40,710 bases of DNA from JBIOUF01 sp044866695 (GTDB taxonomy: Bacteria > Actinomycetota > Actinomycetes > Propionibacteriales > Nocardioidaceae). Under the pieces are notes generated by a model. The model did not search any database. It saw only the letters and a program-made list of their open reading frames with translations, and had not been told where the DNA came from. Each line of letters starts with the position of its first letter. The stretch's first letter is position 1. Below are positions 30,158 to 37,989 of the stretch, one piece after another. Made by a program: the position numbers and the translations under genes. Location of the stretch: positions 1 through 40,710 of the forward strand of contig JBIOUF010000155.1 in the NCBI GenBank assembly GCA_044866695.1, written 5' to 3'.

Positions 30158-30194
30158 TTGCCCTGCCTGTCGGCAGCGCGCCACAATTGTGGCC
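30158..30194 (+). promoter_or_regulatory. Toxin-antitoxin promoter with a 14-bp palindrome
   Basis: GCCACAATTGTGGC (30180-30193) is a perfect palindrome touching the antitoxin start. A promoter TTGCCC (30158-30163), 18-base spacer, CACAAT (30182-30187) is visible, and its -10 box is inside the palindrome. Transcription should start at about the ATG (30195), giving a leaderless mRNA. Antitoxin autorepression fits. Confidence 0.6.
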
Positions 30195-30458
30195 ATGAGT
30201 ACGGAGTCGCTGCGCCAGGTCCGTGACCATCTCAGTGAGGTCGTCGACCGGGTCGAGCATGAGCACGAACGGGTCACCTTGACCCGCAACGGTCGCCCGG
30301 CTGCGGTGCTGATCAGCCCTGAGGACTTGGCGCAGCTCGAGGAGACCCTGGAGGTGCTCGGCGACCCGGGGGCGTTGGCCGAGATCCGTGAGGCAGACGC
30401 CGCCTACGCGCGCGGGGATGTCGTTCGCGGTGTCGAAGCTGTCCGCGCGCTGCGGTGA
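30195..30458 (+). CDS. Phd/YefM-family antitoxin
   Basis: An 87-residue protein. The N-terminal DNA-binding part reads STESLRQVRDHLSEVVDRVE, then HERVTLTRNGRPAAVLISPED, the classic Phd/YefM pattern. The C-terminal acidic helix (TLEVLGDPGALAEIREADAA) should wrap the toxin. It overlaps the toxin start by four bases (GTGA). It would bind the palindrome over its own start codon and neutralise the RelE-family partner. Confidence 0.9.
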   Translation: MSTESLRQVRDHLSEVVDRVEHEHERVTLTRNGRPAAVLISPEDLAQLEETLEVLGDPGALAEIREADAAYARGDVVRGVEAVRALR

Positions 30459-30739
30459 CCGCTGCAGACGAGCCCTATGAGCTCGTCCTGACTCCGCCGG
30501 CGGTCCGCGCCCTCCAGATGAGGCTGACAGAACCGGTCGCGGCGGCAGTCATCGAGTTCCTGACCGGCGCGTTGGTCGAGAACCCGCGCCGAGCCGGCAA
30601 GCAGCTGCGCGCGGACCTCGCTGGCATCTACTCCGCGCGGCGCGGCACCTACCGCGTCCTGTACCGGATCAACGAGGCCCGGCGCGAGGTCGTCGTCGTC
30701 CGCATCGACCACCGCCGCAGTGCGTACCGGACCACGTAA
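30455..30739 (+). CDS. RelE-family toxin
   Basis: A 94-residue protein starting at GTG 30455. It shows YELVLTPPAVRALQMRL at the N-terminus, AVIEFLTGALVENPRRAGKQ in the helical part, and the core strands DLAGIYSARRGTYRVLYRIN and REVVVVRIDHRRSAYR. This is the RelE/YoeB-like ribosome-dependent mRNA endonuclease layout, with the arginines and terminal HRR-x-AYR typical of the catalytic site. It pairs with the Phd-type antitoxin upstream. Nine bases separate its stop from the converging DapB-like gene. Confidence 0.9.
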   Translation: MTAADEPYELVLTPPAVRALQMRLTEPVAAAVIEFLTGALVENPRRAGKQLRADLAGIYSARRGTYRVLYRINEARREVVVVRIDHRRSAYRTT

Positions 30740-30748
30740 GCGCCCGGT

Positions 30749-31561
30749 CTAGGGCCCCGTCCGCTCGCTGTCAAACAGCAGGCTGTCCAGGCCACGTCGC
30801 ACTCCTGGTACGTCGGCGACCTTGCGGATGGCCAGGAGCGTTCCCCGGACGTACGGCTCCGGGCTGGGTCCGGGATCGTGGCGGATGACCAGTCGCTCCC
30901 CGGCTCCTCCGAAGACGATCTCGGTCGTGACCACGAAGCCGGGCAGCCGCACCGAGTGGACTCGTGAACCGGCCACGTCGGCACCTCGGGCCTCAACGGG
31001 TCCGTGCAGGTCCTGCACCGGCACCGCGCCCCTCGGTCGGCGGACCTGCCCGAGAGCCTCGGCCAGCTCCCGGGAGGTACCGCTCGGGACGTCGGGCTTG
31101 GTGGCGCTGGCGTAGTCGAGGATCTCCCAGTGGTCGAGGTGCTGCGCCGCCAGCTTCGCGGCGCGCCCCAGCACCGCGGCCATGACCGAGAAGTTGCCGG
31201 CCGCGAACACGCCGACGCCGTGGCGACGCGCACGCCGGTCGAGGTCGGCGAAGTCCTCCGCGCTCAGCCCACTGGACCCGACCACCACGTGCACGCCCGC
31301 GTCGACCGCGGTCCACACGTTGTCCCGGACCGCGGTGGCACTGGTGTAGTCGACGAGGACGTCCACCTCGGTGGCCGCCAGCGCCTCCGTCACGCTCGCG
31401 TGGACCGAGCCCGGGCCGGATGCGCCGAGGTCGGTGAGGTGCCGTCCAGCCGCGGACCGGGAGACCCCCGCGGCCAGGACCAGGTCCTCCGCGTTGCCGA
31501 TCGCCTCGAGGAGGGGCGGAGCCGTCCAGCCGGTGACCCCGGCGAAGCACACGTTGATCAT
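30749..31561 (-). CDS. DapB-like reductase lacking the catalytic histidines
   Basis: A 270-residue protein related to 4-hydroxy-tetrahydrodipicolinate reductase. The N-terminal nucleotide fold reads NVCFAGVTGWTAPPLLEAI, VLVDYTSATAVRDNV and VVVGSSGLSAEDF. The C-terminal domain has GNFSVMAAVL and the signature region ILDYASATKPDVPSGTS. In true DapB that signature is E-x-HH-x-x-K-x-DAPSGT: here the two histidines are Ala and Ser while the lysine and PSGT are kept. It may therefore reduce another substrate. ATG 31561 has no ribosome site, but TACCTT lies seven bases upstream, as in a leaderless gene. No lysine-pathway gene adjoins it. Confidence 0.82.
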   Translation of the reverse strand: MINVCFAGVTGWTAPPLLEAIGNAEDLVLAAGVSRSAAGRHLTDLGASGPGSVHASVTEALAATEVDVLVDYTSATAVRDNVWTAVDAGVHVVVGSSGLSAEDFADLDRRARRHGVGVFAAGNFSVMAAVLGRAAKLAAQHLDHWEILDYASATKPDVPSGTSRELAEALGQVRRPRGAVPVQDLHGPVEARGADVAGSRVHSVRLPGFVVTTEIVFGGAGERLVIRHDPGPSPEPYVRGTLLAIRKVADVPGVRRGLDSLLFDSERTGP

Positions 31562-31856
31562 GGTCCCGAAGGTAGTGGGTCCGGCCCGCCGTACCGGGTG
31601 CAGCCCAGCCCACGACGACCGGTGAGCCGAGGAGCCGAACGTTCGAGCCTTTGGACCCTGGCGGCCGGAGTGCCGAGGCGCCGAGCATGGGGTCATGGCC
31701 AGGCGGCCGGGGTCTGCTGCCGGCGACCTGTGGCCGCTGCGGGTGCAGCCTCGAGCCGTCGACCACTCGGGCTTTCGCCCGGTCCCTTCTCCTCGGGGAG
31801 GCAGGCACGGGCGAGGCCGGAGCCGCCCGCAGATCCTCGACCCGAGGAGGTCCTCG
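31562..31856. other. Divergent gap holding the DapB-like promoter
   Basis: No gene is seen in these 295 bases. On the minus strand TACCTT (31574 to 31569) lies seven bases before the DapB-like ATG and is a candidate -10 box. The right-hand end carries CGAGGAGG, the ribosome site of the membrane-protein gene at 31857. Otherwise nothing distinctive was found. Confidence 0.4.
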
Positions 31857-32585
31857 ATGACCACCACGACCACTCCGGCCGGCGTCGCGCCGGACGTGAC
31901 CGGGACCCGCCTGGTACGCACCGCGCGGGTGACCGGCCTGCTCTACCTCGGCTTCTTCCTCGTCGGCATCCTGGGCTCGGTCGTCGTCCGCGGCCAGCTG
32001 TTCGTCGCCGACGACCCCGGAGCCACCCTGTCCAACCTGCTCTCGGACGAGTCGCTGGCACGCGTCGGCATCGCCCTGGAGCTGGGCATGGTGCTGGCCC
32101 AGGCCTTGACCGCCGTCTGGTTCTACCGCCTGTTCAGAAGCGTCGACACGCTGGCTGCCGGCTCGCTGACCGCGTTCGGCCTCGTCAACGCGGCCGCCAT
32201 CTTGACCAGCGCGGCCCTGCTCGCCACCGCGCTGGACGTGGCCACCGATGCTGGCCTGACCGCCTCCGGCGACCAGGCGGCGACGGTGCAGCTGCTGTAC
32301 GTCGCCAGCGGCCACGTGTGGGGCGTCGCGGCGCTGTTCTTCGGCCTCTGGCTGCTGCCGATGGGCTGGCTGGTGCTCCGCTCCCGCTGGATGCCCCGGG
32401 CCCTGGGCTGGACGCTCCTCGTCGGGGGCGTCGGCTACACCCTCAGCGCCTTCCTCACCTACCTCCTCCCGTCCGCGGACCTGGTCAGCCAGCTGCTGTT
32501 GGTGCCCTCGATCATCGGCGAGCTGTGGATGACCGGATACCTGCTCGTCGTCGGGATCCACCGGTACGGCGCGGACCACGGCTGA
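31857..32585 (+). CDS. DUF4386-type membrane protein
   Basis: A 242-residue protein with six hydrophobic segments. ATG 31857 follows CGAGGAGG. The opening RLVRTARVTGLLYLGFFLVG and the later GHVWGVAALFFGLWLLPMGW, LGWTLLVGGVGYTLSAFLTY and LLLVPSIIGELWMTGYLLVV match the DUF4386 pattern of conserved glycines and tryptophans. Function is not known. It stands alone and converges on the DUF998-type gene. Confidence 0.85.
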   Translation: MTTTTTPAGVAPDVTGTRLVRTARVTGLLYLGFFLVGILGSVVVRGQLFVADDPGATLSNLLSDESLARVGIALELGMVLAQALTAVWFYRLFRSVDTLAAGSLTAFGLVNAAAILTSAALLATALDVATDAGLTASGDQAATVQLLYVASGHVWGVAALFFGLWLLPMGWLVLRSRWMPRALGWTLLVGGVGYTLSAFLTYLLPSADLVSQLLLVPSIIGELWMTGYLLVVGIHRYGADHG

Positions 32586-32598
32586 CCGACGCGCCGGA

Positions 32599-32682
32599 TT
32601 GTGGCCGATAACGACACCTCTCCTCGGCGTGTCGGTGCGGTCTGCGGCCACAAGCAGGCATCCGTGCCGTCATCGGCCACAA
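32599..32682. repeat. Inverted repeat TTGTGGCCGAT / ATCGGCCACAA between convergent genes
   Basis: TTGTGGCCGAT (32599-32609) and ATCGGCCACAA (32672-32682) are perfect 11-base arms 62 bases apart. A third partial copy, CGGCCACAA, lies at 32645-32653 in the same orientation as the right arm. The right arm overlaps the stop of the DUF998-type gene. It could fold into a large hairpin acting as terminator, or be remains of a REP-like element. Confidence 0.55.
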
Positions 32683-33401
32683 CCCTGCCGACCCGCCGGA
32701 AGGAGCCGGGAGGGGCTGGGCGACTCCCGCGGGGCGGCTGCCTGCACGAGGATCGGCAGTCCCGCGGACGTGGTGACGAAGACCCGCTGCAGCAGGCCCG
32801 AGACGGGGGTGCCGGCGTCCTCGACCAGGAGGACCAGGGCCACGTCGAGCACGGCGACCAGCAGGCAGAGCAGTGCCAGCCGACGGTCGCCGAGACGCCA
32901 GACGGCACGAGCCAGCGCGAACCCGGCGACGAGCAGCGGCGCGAAGACGAACAGGGCAGCGCGGCCGTGCACCTGAGTGGCCGTCGGCACGTGACGGTCG
33001 AGGTCGGCCTGGCACCGCGCCAGCGCCGGGTTGCAGGCCACCCGGTTCAGGCCGGCGACTGCCAGGGCGACGCCGGCGACGACGACGGACCCGCCCGCGA
33101 CCCGGCCGGACGGCACCCGCAGGGTCCGCCAGATCCGGACCCCGGCGACGAGCAGGCCGAGGGCGAGGGACAGGAAGCCGGCGACCATGACCGCGCCGTA
33201 CGGGTTGTCGGCGGCGGCGAGGACGCTGATCGTGTCCCGGACGCCGTCGTACTCCGCGGGTGCCGCCAGCGTGCCGAGGACGACCGCGGCGGCGAACCCG
33301 GCGGCGCCGGCGACGGGCACCCAGCGCACCCAGGAGCGCCGTGAGGACGGCGGGGTGGGCACGGACGGGGACACGGGACGACCGGTGTGGGTGAGGGACA
33401 T
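32670..33401 (-). CDS. DUF998-type membrane protein
   Basis: A 243-residue protein with six hydrophobic segments starting at VPVAGAAGFAAAVVLGTLAA. The first loop, PAEYDGVRDTISVLAAADNPYG, is the DUF998 hallmark (the conserved D-x-I-S-x-L). Later segments include VVVAGVALAVAGLNRVACNP, VHGRAALFVFAPLLVAGFAL and LALLCLLVAVLDVALVLLVE. Function unknown. ATG 33401 follows GAAGGAGAACCCTC. The last 20 residues (APRESPSPSRLLPAGRQGCG) look less conserved and run into the inverted repeat. Confidence 0.84.
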   Translation of the reverse strand: MSLTHTGRPVSPSVPTPPSSRRSWVRWVPVAGAAGFAAAVVLGTLAAPAEYDGVRDTISVLAAADNPYGAVMVAGFLSLALGLLVAGVRIWRTLRVPSGRVAGGSVVVAGVALAVAGLNRVACNPALARCQADLDRHVPTATQVHGRAALFVFAPLLVAGFALARAVWRLGDRRLALLCLLVAVLDVALVLLVEDAGTPVSGLLQRVFVTTSAGLPILVQAAAPRESPSPSRLLPAGRQGCGR

Positions 33402-33454
33402 GAGGGTTCTCCTTCGGTTCGGTGGTGAGCTGGCTCGGGTCGGATGGGTCGCGA

Positions 33455-33484
33455 GCCGGCCCGGGCGGGTGCGCCCGGGCCGGC
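33455..33484 (-). terminator. 13-bp hairpin, terminator of the RTX-type gene
   Basis: GCCGGCCCGGGCG (33455-33467) and CGCCCGGGCCGGC (33472-33484) form a perfect 13-bp stem with a GGTG loop. It lies 26 bases past the stop of the RTX-type gene (minus strand). No T-run follows; a GC-only hairpin is still a likely transcription stop in this type of genome. Confidence 0.65.
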
Positions 33485-33509
33485 CGGGGTGAGGCGCCGC
33501 GGGCCGGGT

Positions 33510-35627
33510 TCAGCCGATCTCGAAGACGACGTCTCCGGCCGCGGGGTTCGCGTCCGTGGCGGTGTTGACGCCGGTGCCGCCCCTGAAGATGTCGGAGCCG
33601 GTTCCTCCGGTGAGCGTGTCGTCTCCGGGTCCGCCGCCGAGGAGGTCGACCCCCGCGCCGCCGACCAGGGTGTCCGCGCCGCCGCCGCCGAGCAGCACGT
33701 CGGTGCCCGAGGTGCCGGTCAGGGCGTTCGCCCCGGCGTCGCCGACCCGGACCCGGATGGCGACGGCCGCGCTGGCCCCGAACTCGTCGGTCGCGGTGAC
33801 CGTCACCACGGCTGAACCGGTCTTCCCGGCGACCGGGACGATCCTGACCAGCCGCTCGGACCCGCCCTGGCCGCTCGGCGCGCCGATGGTGACGTTGCCG
33901 GCCGGGACCAGGCCCGCGTTGCTGGTGCTGGCCTTGACGGTCAACCTGGCCGCCGGGGTGAAGGTGTCGGCTGCGCCCACCTTCACGGTCCCGCTGGTGC
34001 CGGCGAGCGGGACGCTGCCGCCCGGGTGGACCGCGACGACCGGTGGGGCGTTGTCGATCACCTGGATGGTGACCGTGCCGCGGTCAGACGTGCGTCCGTC
34101 CTCGGCGACCGCCCGGTAGGTGAAGGTCTCGGTGCCCACGAAGCCGGGGTCGGGGAAGTAGAAGAACGAGCCGTCGGAGAAGAAGCTGACGAAGCCGTGC
34201 TCGAGGCTGCTGGCCTCGACGACCGCGTGCAGCGTCTGCCCGAGCGGGTCGGTGTCGTTCTTCAGGACCTGCCCGGTCACCTGGCCGGCCTGGCGGGCCA
34301 TGGAGAGCTTGTCGGGGTTCGCCACCGGTGCCGGCGCGGGCCGGACGTCGATCACGATGGTGGCGGTCGGCGAGGTCCGCGTGCCCGCGTGGGCCTGGTA
34401 GAAGTAGCGGGCGGTGCCGACGAAGCCCGCGGCGTGCCGGTAGGTGAACGACCCGTCCGGCCTCATCGTGATGCTGCCGGCCACAGTGGTGCTCGGGCCG
34501 GCCAGGGCCGCGGTGAGCGGCTGCTTCAGCGGGTCGGCGTCGTTGCCCAGCACGCCCGGCGCCGGCACGGTGATGCCCTGGATGTTCGCGGTCGTGGAGA
34601 AGGTGTCCGTCGCCGCCGTCACCCGCGGCTCCGGCGGCACCTGGCTCCGACCCGCCACCGCGACGTCCAGGGCGCCGTCGACGTTCCGCTCGGCGAGGAC
34701 GCTCTGCGCCCCGGTGTCGGTGTCGATGCGGACCACCTGGCTGACCTCGGAGTCGAGGAACTCCGCGGCCACGACGTCGGTGCCGTTCTCGAACGCCAGG
34801 CCGTTGCTGCCCAGCGAGGTGCGCAAGGCACCCCCCGAGCTGACCACCTTCTGGCTGCCCGACACGGGGTCGATCCGCACCAGCTGCGGCACCGTCGTGC
34901 TGCTCTCCTGGCTGCGCACGAAGACCTGGCTGTCAGGCCGTACGGCGATCGCGTCCACGCCCCGGTCGAGGTCGGCCAGCAGGCTCTGGCTGCCGGTCGC
35001 GGGGTCGACGCGGAGGACGCGGCCGCGGGTGTCGGTGACCAGGACCCGCCCGTCCCACTCCACCGCCATCTCGGCCGGGTCCACCATCAGCTGGCCCTGG
35101 GAGAGCACGTGCAGGGACCCGTCCGCATCGACGCGGACCAGCCGGGTGCCGCTGTCCTCGCGGAGCAGCCCGAGCACCCGCCCGGCGGGGTCGACGGCGA
35201 GGTCGTTGAACGCCGACTCGCCGGTCCCCTCGCGGATCGTGGTGTCCTCACCGGTGAGGTGGTCCACCTTGACCACGTCGCCGTCGAAGTTGGCGACGTA
35301 GAAGTCGCCGTTGGCGTCCGAGGCGATCTCGTTCTCGCCGCTGAGCAGGCCGAACGAGATCGCTCGGGACTGCTCATGGCTGACCGGGTCGATCCGTTCC
35401 ACGCCGTACCTGCCGAACGGCACCTCGGGGCCGGTGGTCACCAGGATGTCGCCCGTGGTGACGATCGGCTCGGCGGCCTGCGCGGGACCCGTGGCGAACG
35501 GCGCGACGGCTCCCAGGGCGCCACCGACCGCGACGGACGCGGCGACGGCGGCGGCACGACCGCGCCTTCGCCGGCGGCGGTGCCGGGCGGCGGGCGGGAC
35601 GTGGGACGTGGATGTTGCAGATGGCAT
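33510..35627 (-). CDS. Large secreted protein: beta-propeller, cadherin-like repeats, RTX end
   Basis: A 705-residue exported protein; ATG 35627 follows GAGAGGAACC. The N-terminus has a run of arginines then AAAVAASVAVGGALGAVAPF and an AQA cleavage site near residue 50 (Tat-like). Residues 55-330 are repeated strands such as LVRIDPVSGSQKVV and VLRVDPATGSQSLL, a six-bladed-propeller pattern. Two tandem-95/cadherin-like domains follow (PGVLGNDADPLKQPLTA; TGQVLKNDTDPLGQTLH), then an Ig-like stretch. The end has RTX calcium-binding repeats (GTDVLLGGGGADTLVGGAG, GGGPGDDTLTGGTGSD). A calcium-dependent surface or matrix protein is likely. No type I secretion genes are present. Confidence 0.85.
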   Translation of the reverse strand: MPSATSTSHVPPAARHRRRRRRGRAAAVAASVAVGGALGAVAPFATGPAQAAEPIVTTGDILVTTGPEVPFGRYGVERIDPVSHEQSRAISFGLLSGENEIASDANGDFYVANFDGDVVKVDHLTGEDTTIREGTGESAFNDLAVDPAGRVLGLLREDSGTRLVRVDADGSLHVLSQGQLMVDPAEMAVEWDGRVLVTDTRGRVLRVDPATGSQSLLADLDRGVDAIAVRPDSQVFVRSQESSTTVPQLVRIDPVSGSQKVVSSGGALRTSLGSNGLAFENGTDVVAAEFLDSEVSQVVRIDTDTGAQSVLAERNVDGALDVAVAGRSQVPPEPRVTAATDTFSTTANIQGITVPAPGVLGNDADPLKQPLTAALAGPSTTVAGSITMRPDGSFTYRHAAGFVGTARYFYQAHAGTRTSPTATIVIDVRPAPAPVANPDKLSMARQAGQVTGQVLKNDTDPLGQTLHAVVEASSLEHGFVSFFSDGSFFYFPDPGFVGTETFTYRAVAEDGRTSDRGTVTIQVIDNAPPVVAVHPGGSVPLAGTSGTVKVGAADTFTPAARLTVKASTSNAGLVPAGNVTIGAPSGQGGSERLVRIVPVAGKTGSAVVTVTATDEFGASAAVAIRVRVGDAGANALTGTSGTDVLLGGGGADTLVGGAGVDLLGGGPGDDTLTGGTGSDIFRGGTGVNTATDANPAAGDVVFEIG

Positions 35628-35797
35628 GGCGGTTCCTCTCGCATGGTTTTCGCGCGTTCTGCGCGGACCACACCAGGCTCCCGTCGCGCCGGGCGCGCCG
35701 GCACCGTGCCGGCCTCCGGGTTCGGCGGTGTGCTGGCACGGCACGTAGCGGCGTGCGGCGCGAAGCGCCCACGGAGGAGCACACCCAGCCGGTCCCG

Positions 35798-35810
35798 TAC
35801 CGTCTGCGGT
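35798..35810 (+). promoter_or_regulatory. Possible -10 box for a leaderless mRNA at 35811
   Basis: TACCGT (35798-35803) ends seven bases before GTG 35811, and no ribosome site is present. This is the same geometry as at 20132-20145 and 31574-31561. Inference from sequence only. Confidence 0.4.
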
Positions 35811-36842
35811 GTGTCCACCAGCGCCGCAGGAGAGAAGCCCCTCGCCGACCGGCTGCTCGACGCGCAGGTCGGCTACCACCTCGACCGGCTGACCGGCGAC
35901 CGGCTCGCCGCCACGGTGTCCGCCCTCGCCGACGACCTGCTCGCGGCGGCGGGCCGGCATCAGCTCGAGGACCTGGTGGACCGGGAGGCGGTCAAGGCGA
36001 TCGTGGTCAGGGCGCTCGGGACCGTGCCGGCGAGCGCCGCGGTGGGCGGGATCCTCGACATGGCGACCACGGTCGTCTACGACGGGCCGGCCGAGCCGTA
36101 CCCGTTCGGCGAGCTGGTCCACCGCGAGCGGGTCGAGGCGTTGCTCGACGCGCTGCTCGCGCTGGACCCCGTTCTCGAGCGGGCCCTGGACCGGCTCACC
36201 GAGATCCCCCTGGTCGGCACGGTGGCCTCCAGGTTCATGGGCCGCATCGTCGGCGAGGTGCTGCAGGCCAACCAGGCCGTCGCGAGCAAGGTGCCCGGGC
36301 TGGGCTCGCTGATGTCCTTCGGGACCGGTGCGGCGTCACGGGTGATGGGCGCGGCCGACAAGCAGTTCGAGGCTCTGGTCGGCGACAGTCTCGGCAAGGG
36401 AGGCACGTTCGCCGTACGCCGGCTGAACCGGATCCTCATGGAGACGGTGCGGGACCCCACCACCCGCGAGGCGGTCCTGCAGGTCTGGGACCTGGTCGCC
36501 CAGGAGCCGGTGACCGGTCTGGGTCCCTACGCCACCCGCGAGGAGGTCGCTGGCGTGGTCGACGCCGGGCACGACCTGGCGATCAGCACCCTGGCCACCG
36601 AGCACGCCGCGCACCTCGGCGAGGTGGTCGTCGAGAGCTTCTTCGACCGGTTCGGCGGCTACACCCCCGCCGAGCTGCTCGAGGAGCTCGACCTGCGCCG
36701 GGAGGACCTCGTCGCCGACCTGGTGCGGATCGCGCCGCGAGTCGTCGAGGCCCTGCGAGAGACCGGCGACCTGGAGCGGGTCATCCGAGCGCGGCTCGAG
36801 CCGTTCTACGCCTCGGACGAGGTTGCCACCCTGCTGGACTGA
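35811..36842 (+). CDS. Conserved-looking helical hypothetical protein
   Basis: A 343-residue protein I cannot assign. It begins STSAAGEKPLADRLLDAQVG and is almost wholly alpha-helical with acidic/arginine-rich helices. A central hydrophobic stretch (IPLVGTVASRFMGRIVGEVL, then VPGLGSLMSFGTGAASRVMG) could lie against a membrane but is not a clear transmembrane segment. No signal peptide and no catalytic motif were seen. GTG 35811 is preferred because of the -10-like box upstream. It converges with the paa operon and is divergent from the RTX-type gene. Confidence 0.75.
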   Translation: MSTSAAGEKPLADRLLDAQVGYHLDRLTGDRLAATVSALADDLLAAAGRHQLEDLVDREAVKAIVVRALGTVPASAAVGGILDMATTVVYDGPAEPYPFGELVHRERVEALLDALLALDPVLERALDRLTEIPLVGTVASRFMGRIVGEVLQANQAVASKVPGLGSLMSFGTGAASRVMGAADKQFEALVGDSLGKGGTFAVRRLNRILMETVRDPTTREAVLQVWDLVAQEPVTGLGPYATREEVAGVVDAGHDLAISTLATEHAAHLGEVVVESFFDRFGGYTPAELLEELDLRREDLVADLVRIAPRVVEALRETGDLERVIRARLEPFYASDEVATLLD

Positions 36843-36909
36843 CCGAGGGCCGTGGTGAGCGTGCGTACGGCGAGGGCGACGGAGTCGGCCTGCGGGAGCC
36901 GGTAGTCGC

Positions 36910-37989
36910 TCACGCGTCGTAGTCGAGGGCGACCTCGGGGCTGACCGGGAAGCTCTGACAGGTCAGGACGAAGTGGCGCTCGATCTCGTCCGGTTCCAGG
37001 GCGTAGTTGCGGACCATGTCGACCTCGCCGTCGCAGACCTTCGCGCGGCAGGTGCCGCAGACTCCGCCCTTGCAGGCGAAGGGCAGGTCGCTGCGGACCT
37101 CCTGGGCCGAGTCCAAGATGGTCTGGGAGCGCGGCATCGGGGTGGTCGTGGTCCGCCCGTCGAAGGTCACGGTGACCGCGCTGGTCACCCCGTCGACGAC
37201 CCGGTCCGGATGGCGCAGCTGCGGGGGCGGCTGGTCGACGTAGAACAGCTCGAAGTGCACCTTCTCCTCGGGCACGCCGAGCTCCTCGAGCACCGCCCGC
37301 GCGTCGGCGAGCATGCCGAACGGGCCGCACAGCCAGACGTGGTCCAGGTCGGCCACGGGCACCAGGAGCGTGAGCAGGTCGCGCAGCCGGTCGGCGTCCA
37401 GCCGCCCGCAGAAGAGGTCGACGTCGCGGGGCTCCCGGGAGAGCACGTGGACCAGGTCGAGGCGGGCGTGGTGGGCGTCCTTGAGGTCGGCGACCTCCTC
37501 GGCGAACATCACCGACGTGGTGGACCGGTTCCCGTAGAGCAGCGTGACCTGGGCGCCGGGATGGCCGAGCACCGACGCCGCGACCGAGAGGACGGGGGTG
37601 ATGCCCGAGCCGGCCGCGATGCACAGGTGCCGTCCGCCCTCGGCCGGGTCCGCGCGGAAGCTGCCGCTCGGCGGCTGCACCTCGATCCGGTCCCCGCGCG
37701 CGACCTGGTGGACCAGCCAGGAGGAGAAGACTCCCCCGGGGATCTCGCGCACGCCGATGCGCGGCGGCGCCCCGACCGGGGAACAGATCGAGTAGGTGCG
37801 CCGGTGCTCCACTCCGCCGACGGTGCGGCGCAGCGTCAGCGACTGGCCGGCGGCGAAGTCGAAGACGTCGCGCAGCTCCTCGGGCACCTCGAAGGTGACC
37901 GCGACCGCGTCGTCGGTGAGCCGCCGGACGTCCGCGACGGTGAGCTGGTGGAACCCCGCGCGCGTGGCGCGGCCGCGGGCCACGGTCAC
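36910..37989 (-). CDS. paaE: Phenylacetyl-CoA epoxidase reductase subunit PaaE
   Basis: A 359-residue iron-sulfur flavoprotein. The FAD domain has RRTYSICSP near residue 64, the NAD(P)H domain has LCIAAGSGITPVLSVAASVL and VWLCGPFGMLADAR, and the C-terminal plant-type [2Fe-2S] domain has CKGGVCGTCRAKV plus LTCQ. It passes electrons from NADPH to the PaaA di-iron centre. The start is GTG 37989, overlapping the paaD stop by one base (TAGTG). It is the last gene of the operon. Confidence 0.96.
   Translation of the reverse strand: MTVARGRATRAGFHQLTVADVRRLTDDAVAVTFEVPEELRDVFDFAAGQSLTLRRTVGGVEHRRTYSICSPVGAPPRIGVREIPGGVFSSWLVHQVARGDRIEVQPPSGSFRADPAEGGRHLCIAAGSGITPVLSVAASVLGHPGAQVTLLYGNRSTTSVMFAEEVADLKDAHHARLDLVHVLSREPRDVDLFCGRLDADRLRDLLTLLVPVADLDHVWLCGPFGMLADARAVLEELGVPEEKVHFELFYVDQPPPQLRHPDRVVDGVTSAVTVTFDGRTTTTPMPRSQTILDSAQEVRSDLPFACKGGVCGTCRAKVCDGEVDMVRNYALEPDEIERHFVLTCQSFPVSPEVALDYDA

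Noticed and set aside
30040..30180. tRNA or small RNA in the gap after lsr2
   Set aside because: No T-loop (GTTCGA-type) sequence or cloverleaf arms could be found.
34026..35810. Plus-strand frame in front of the gene at 35811
   Set aside because: Antisense to the RTX-type gene; only the part from GTG 35811 has real coding character.
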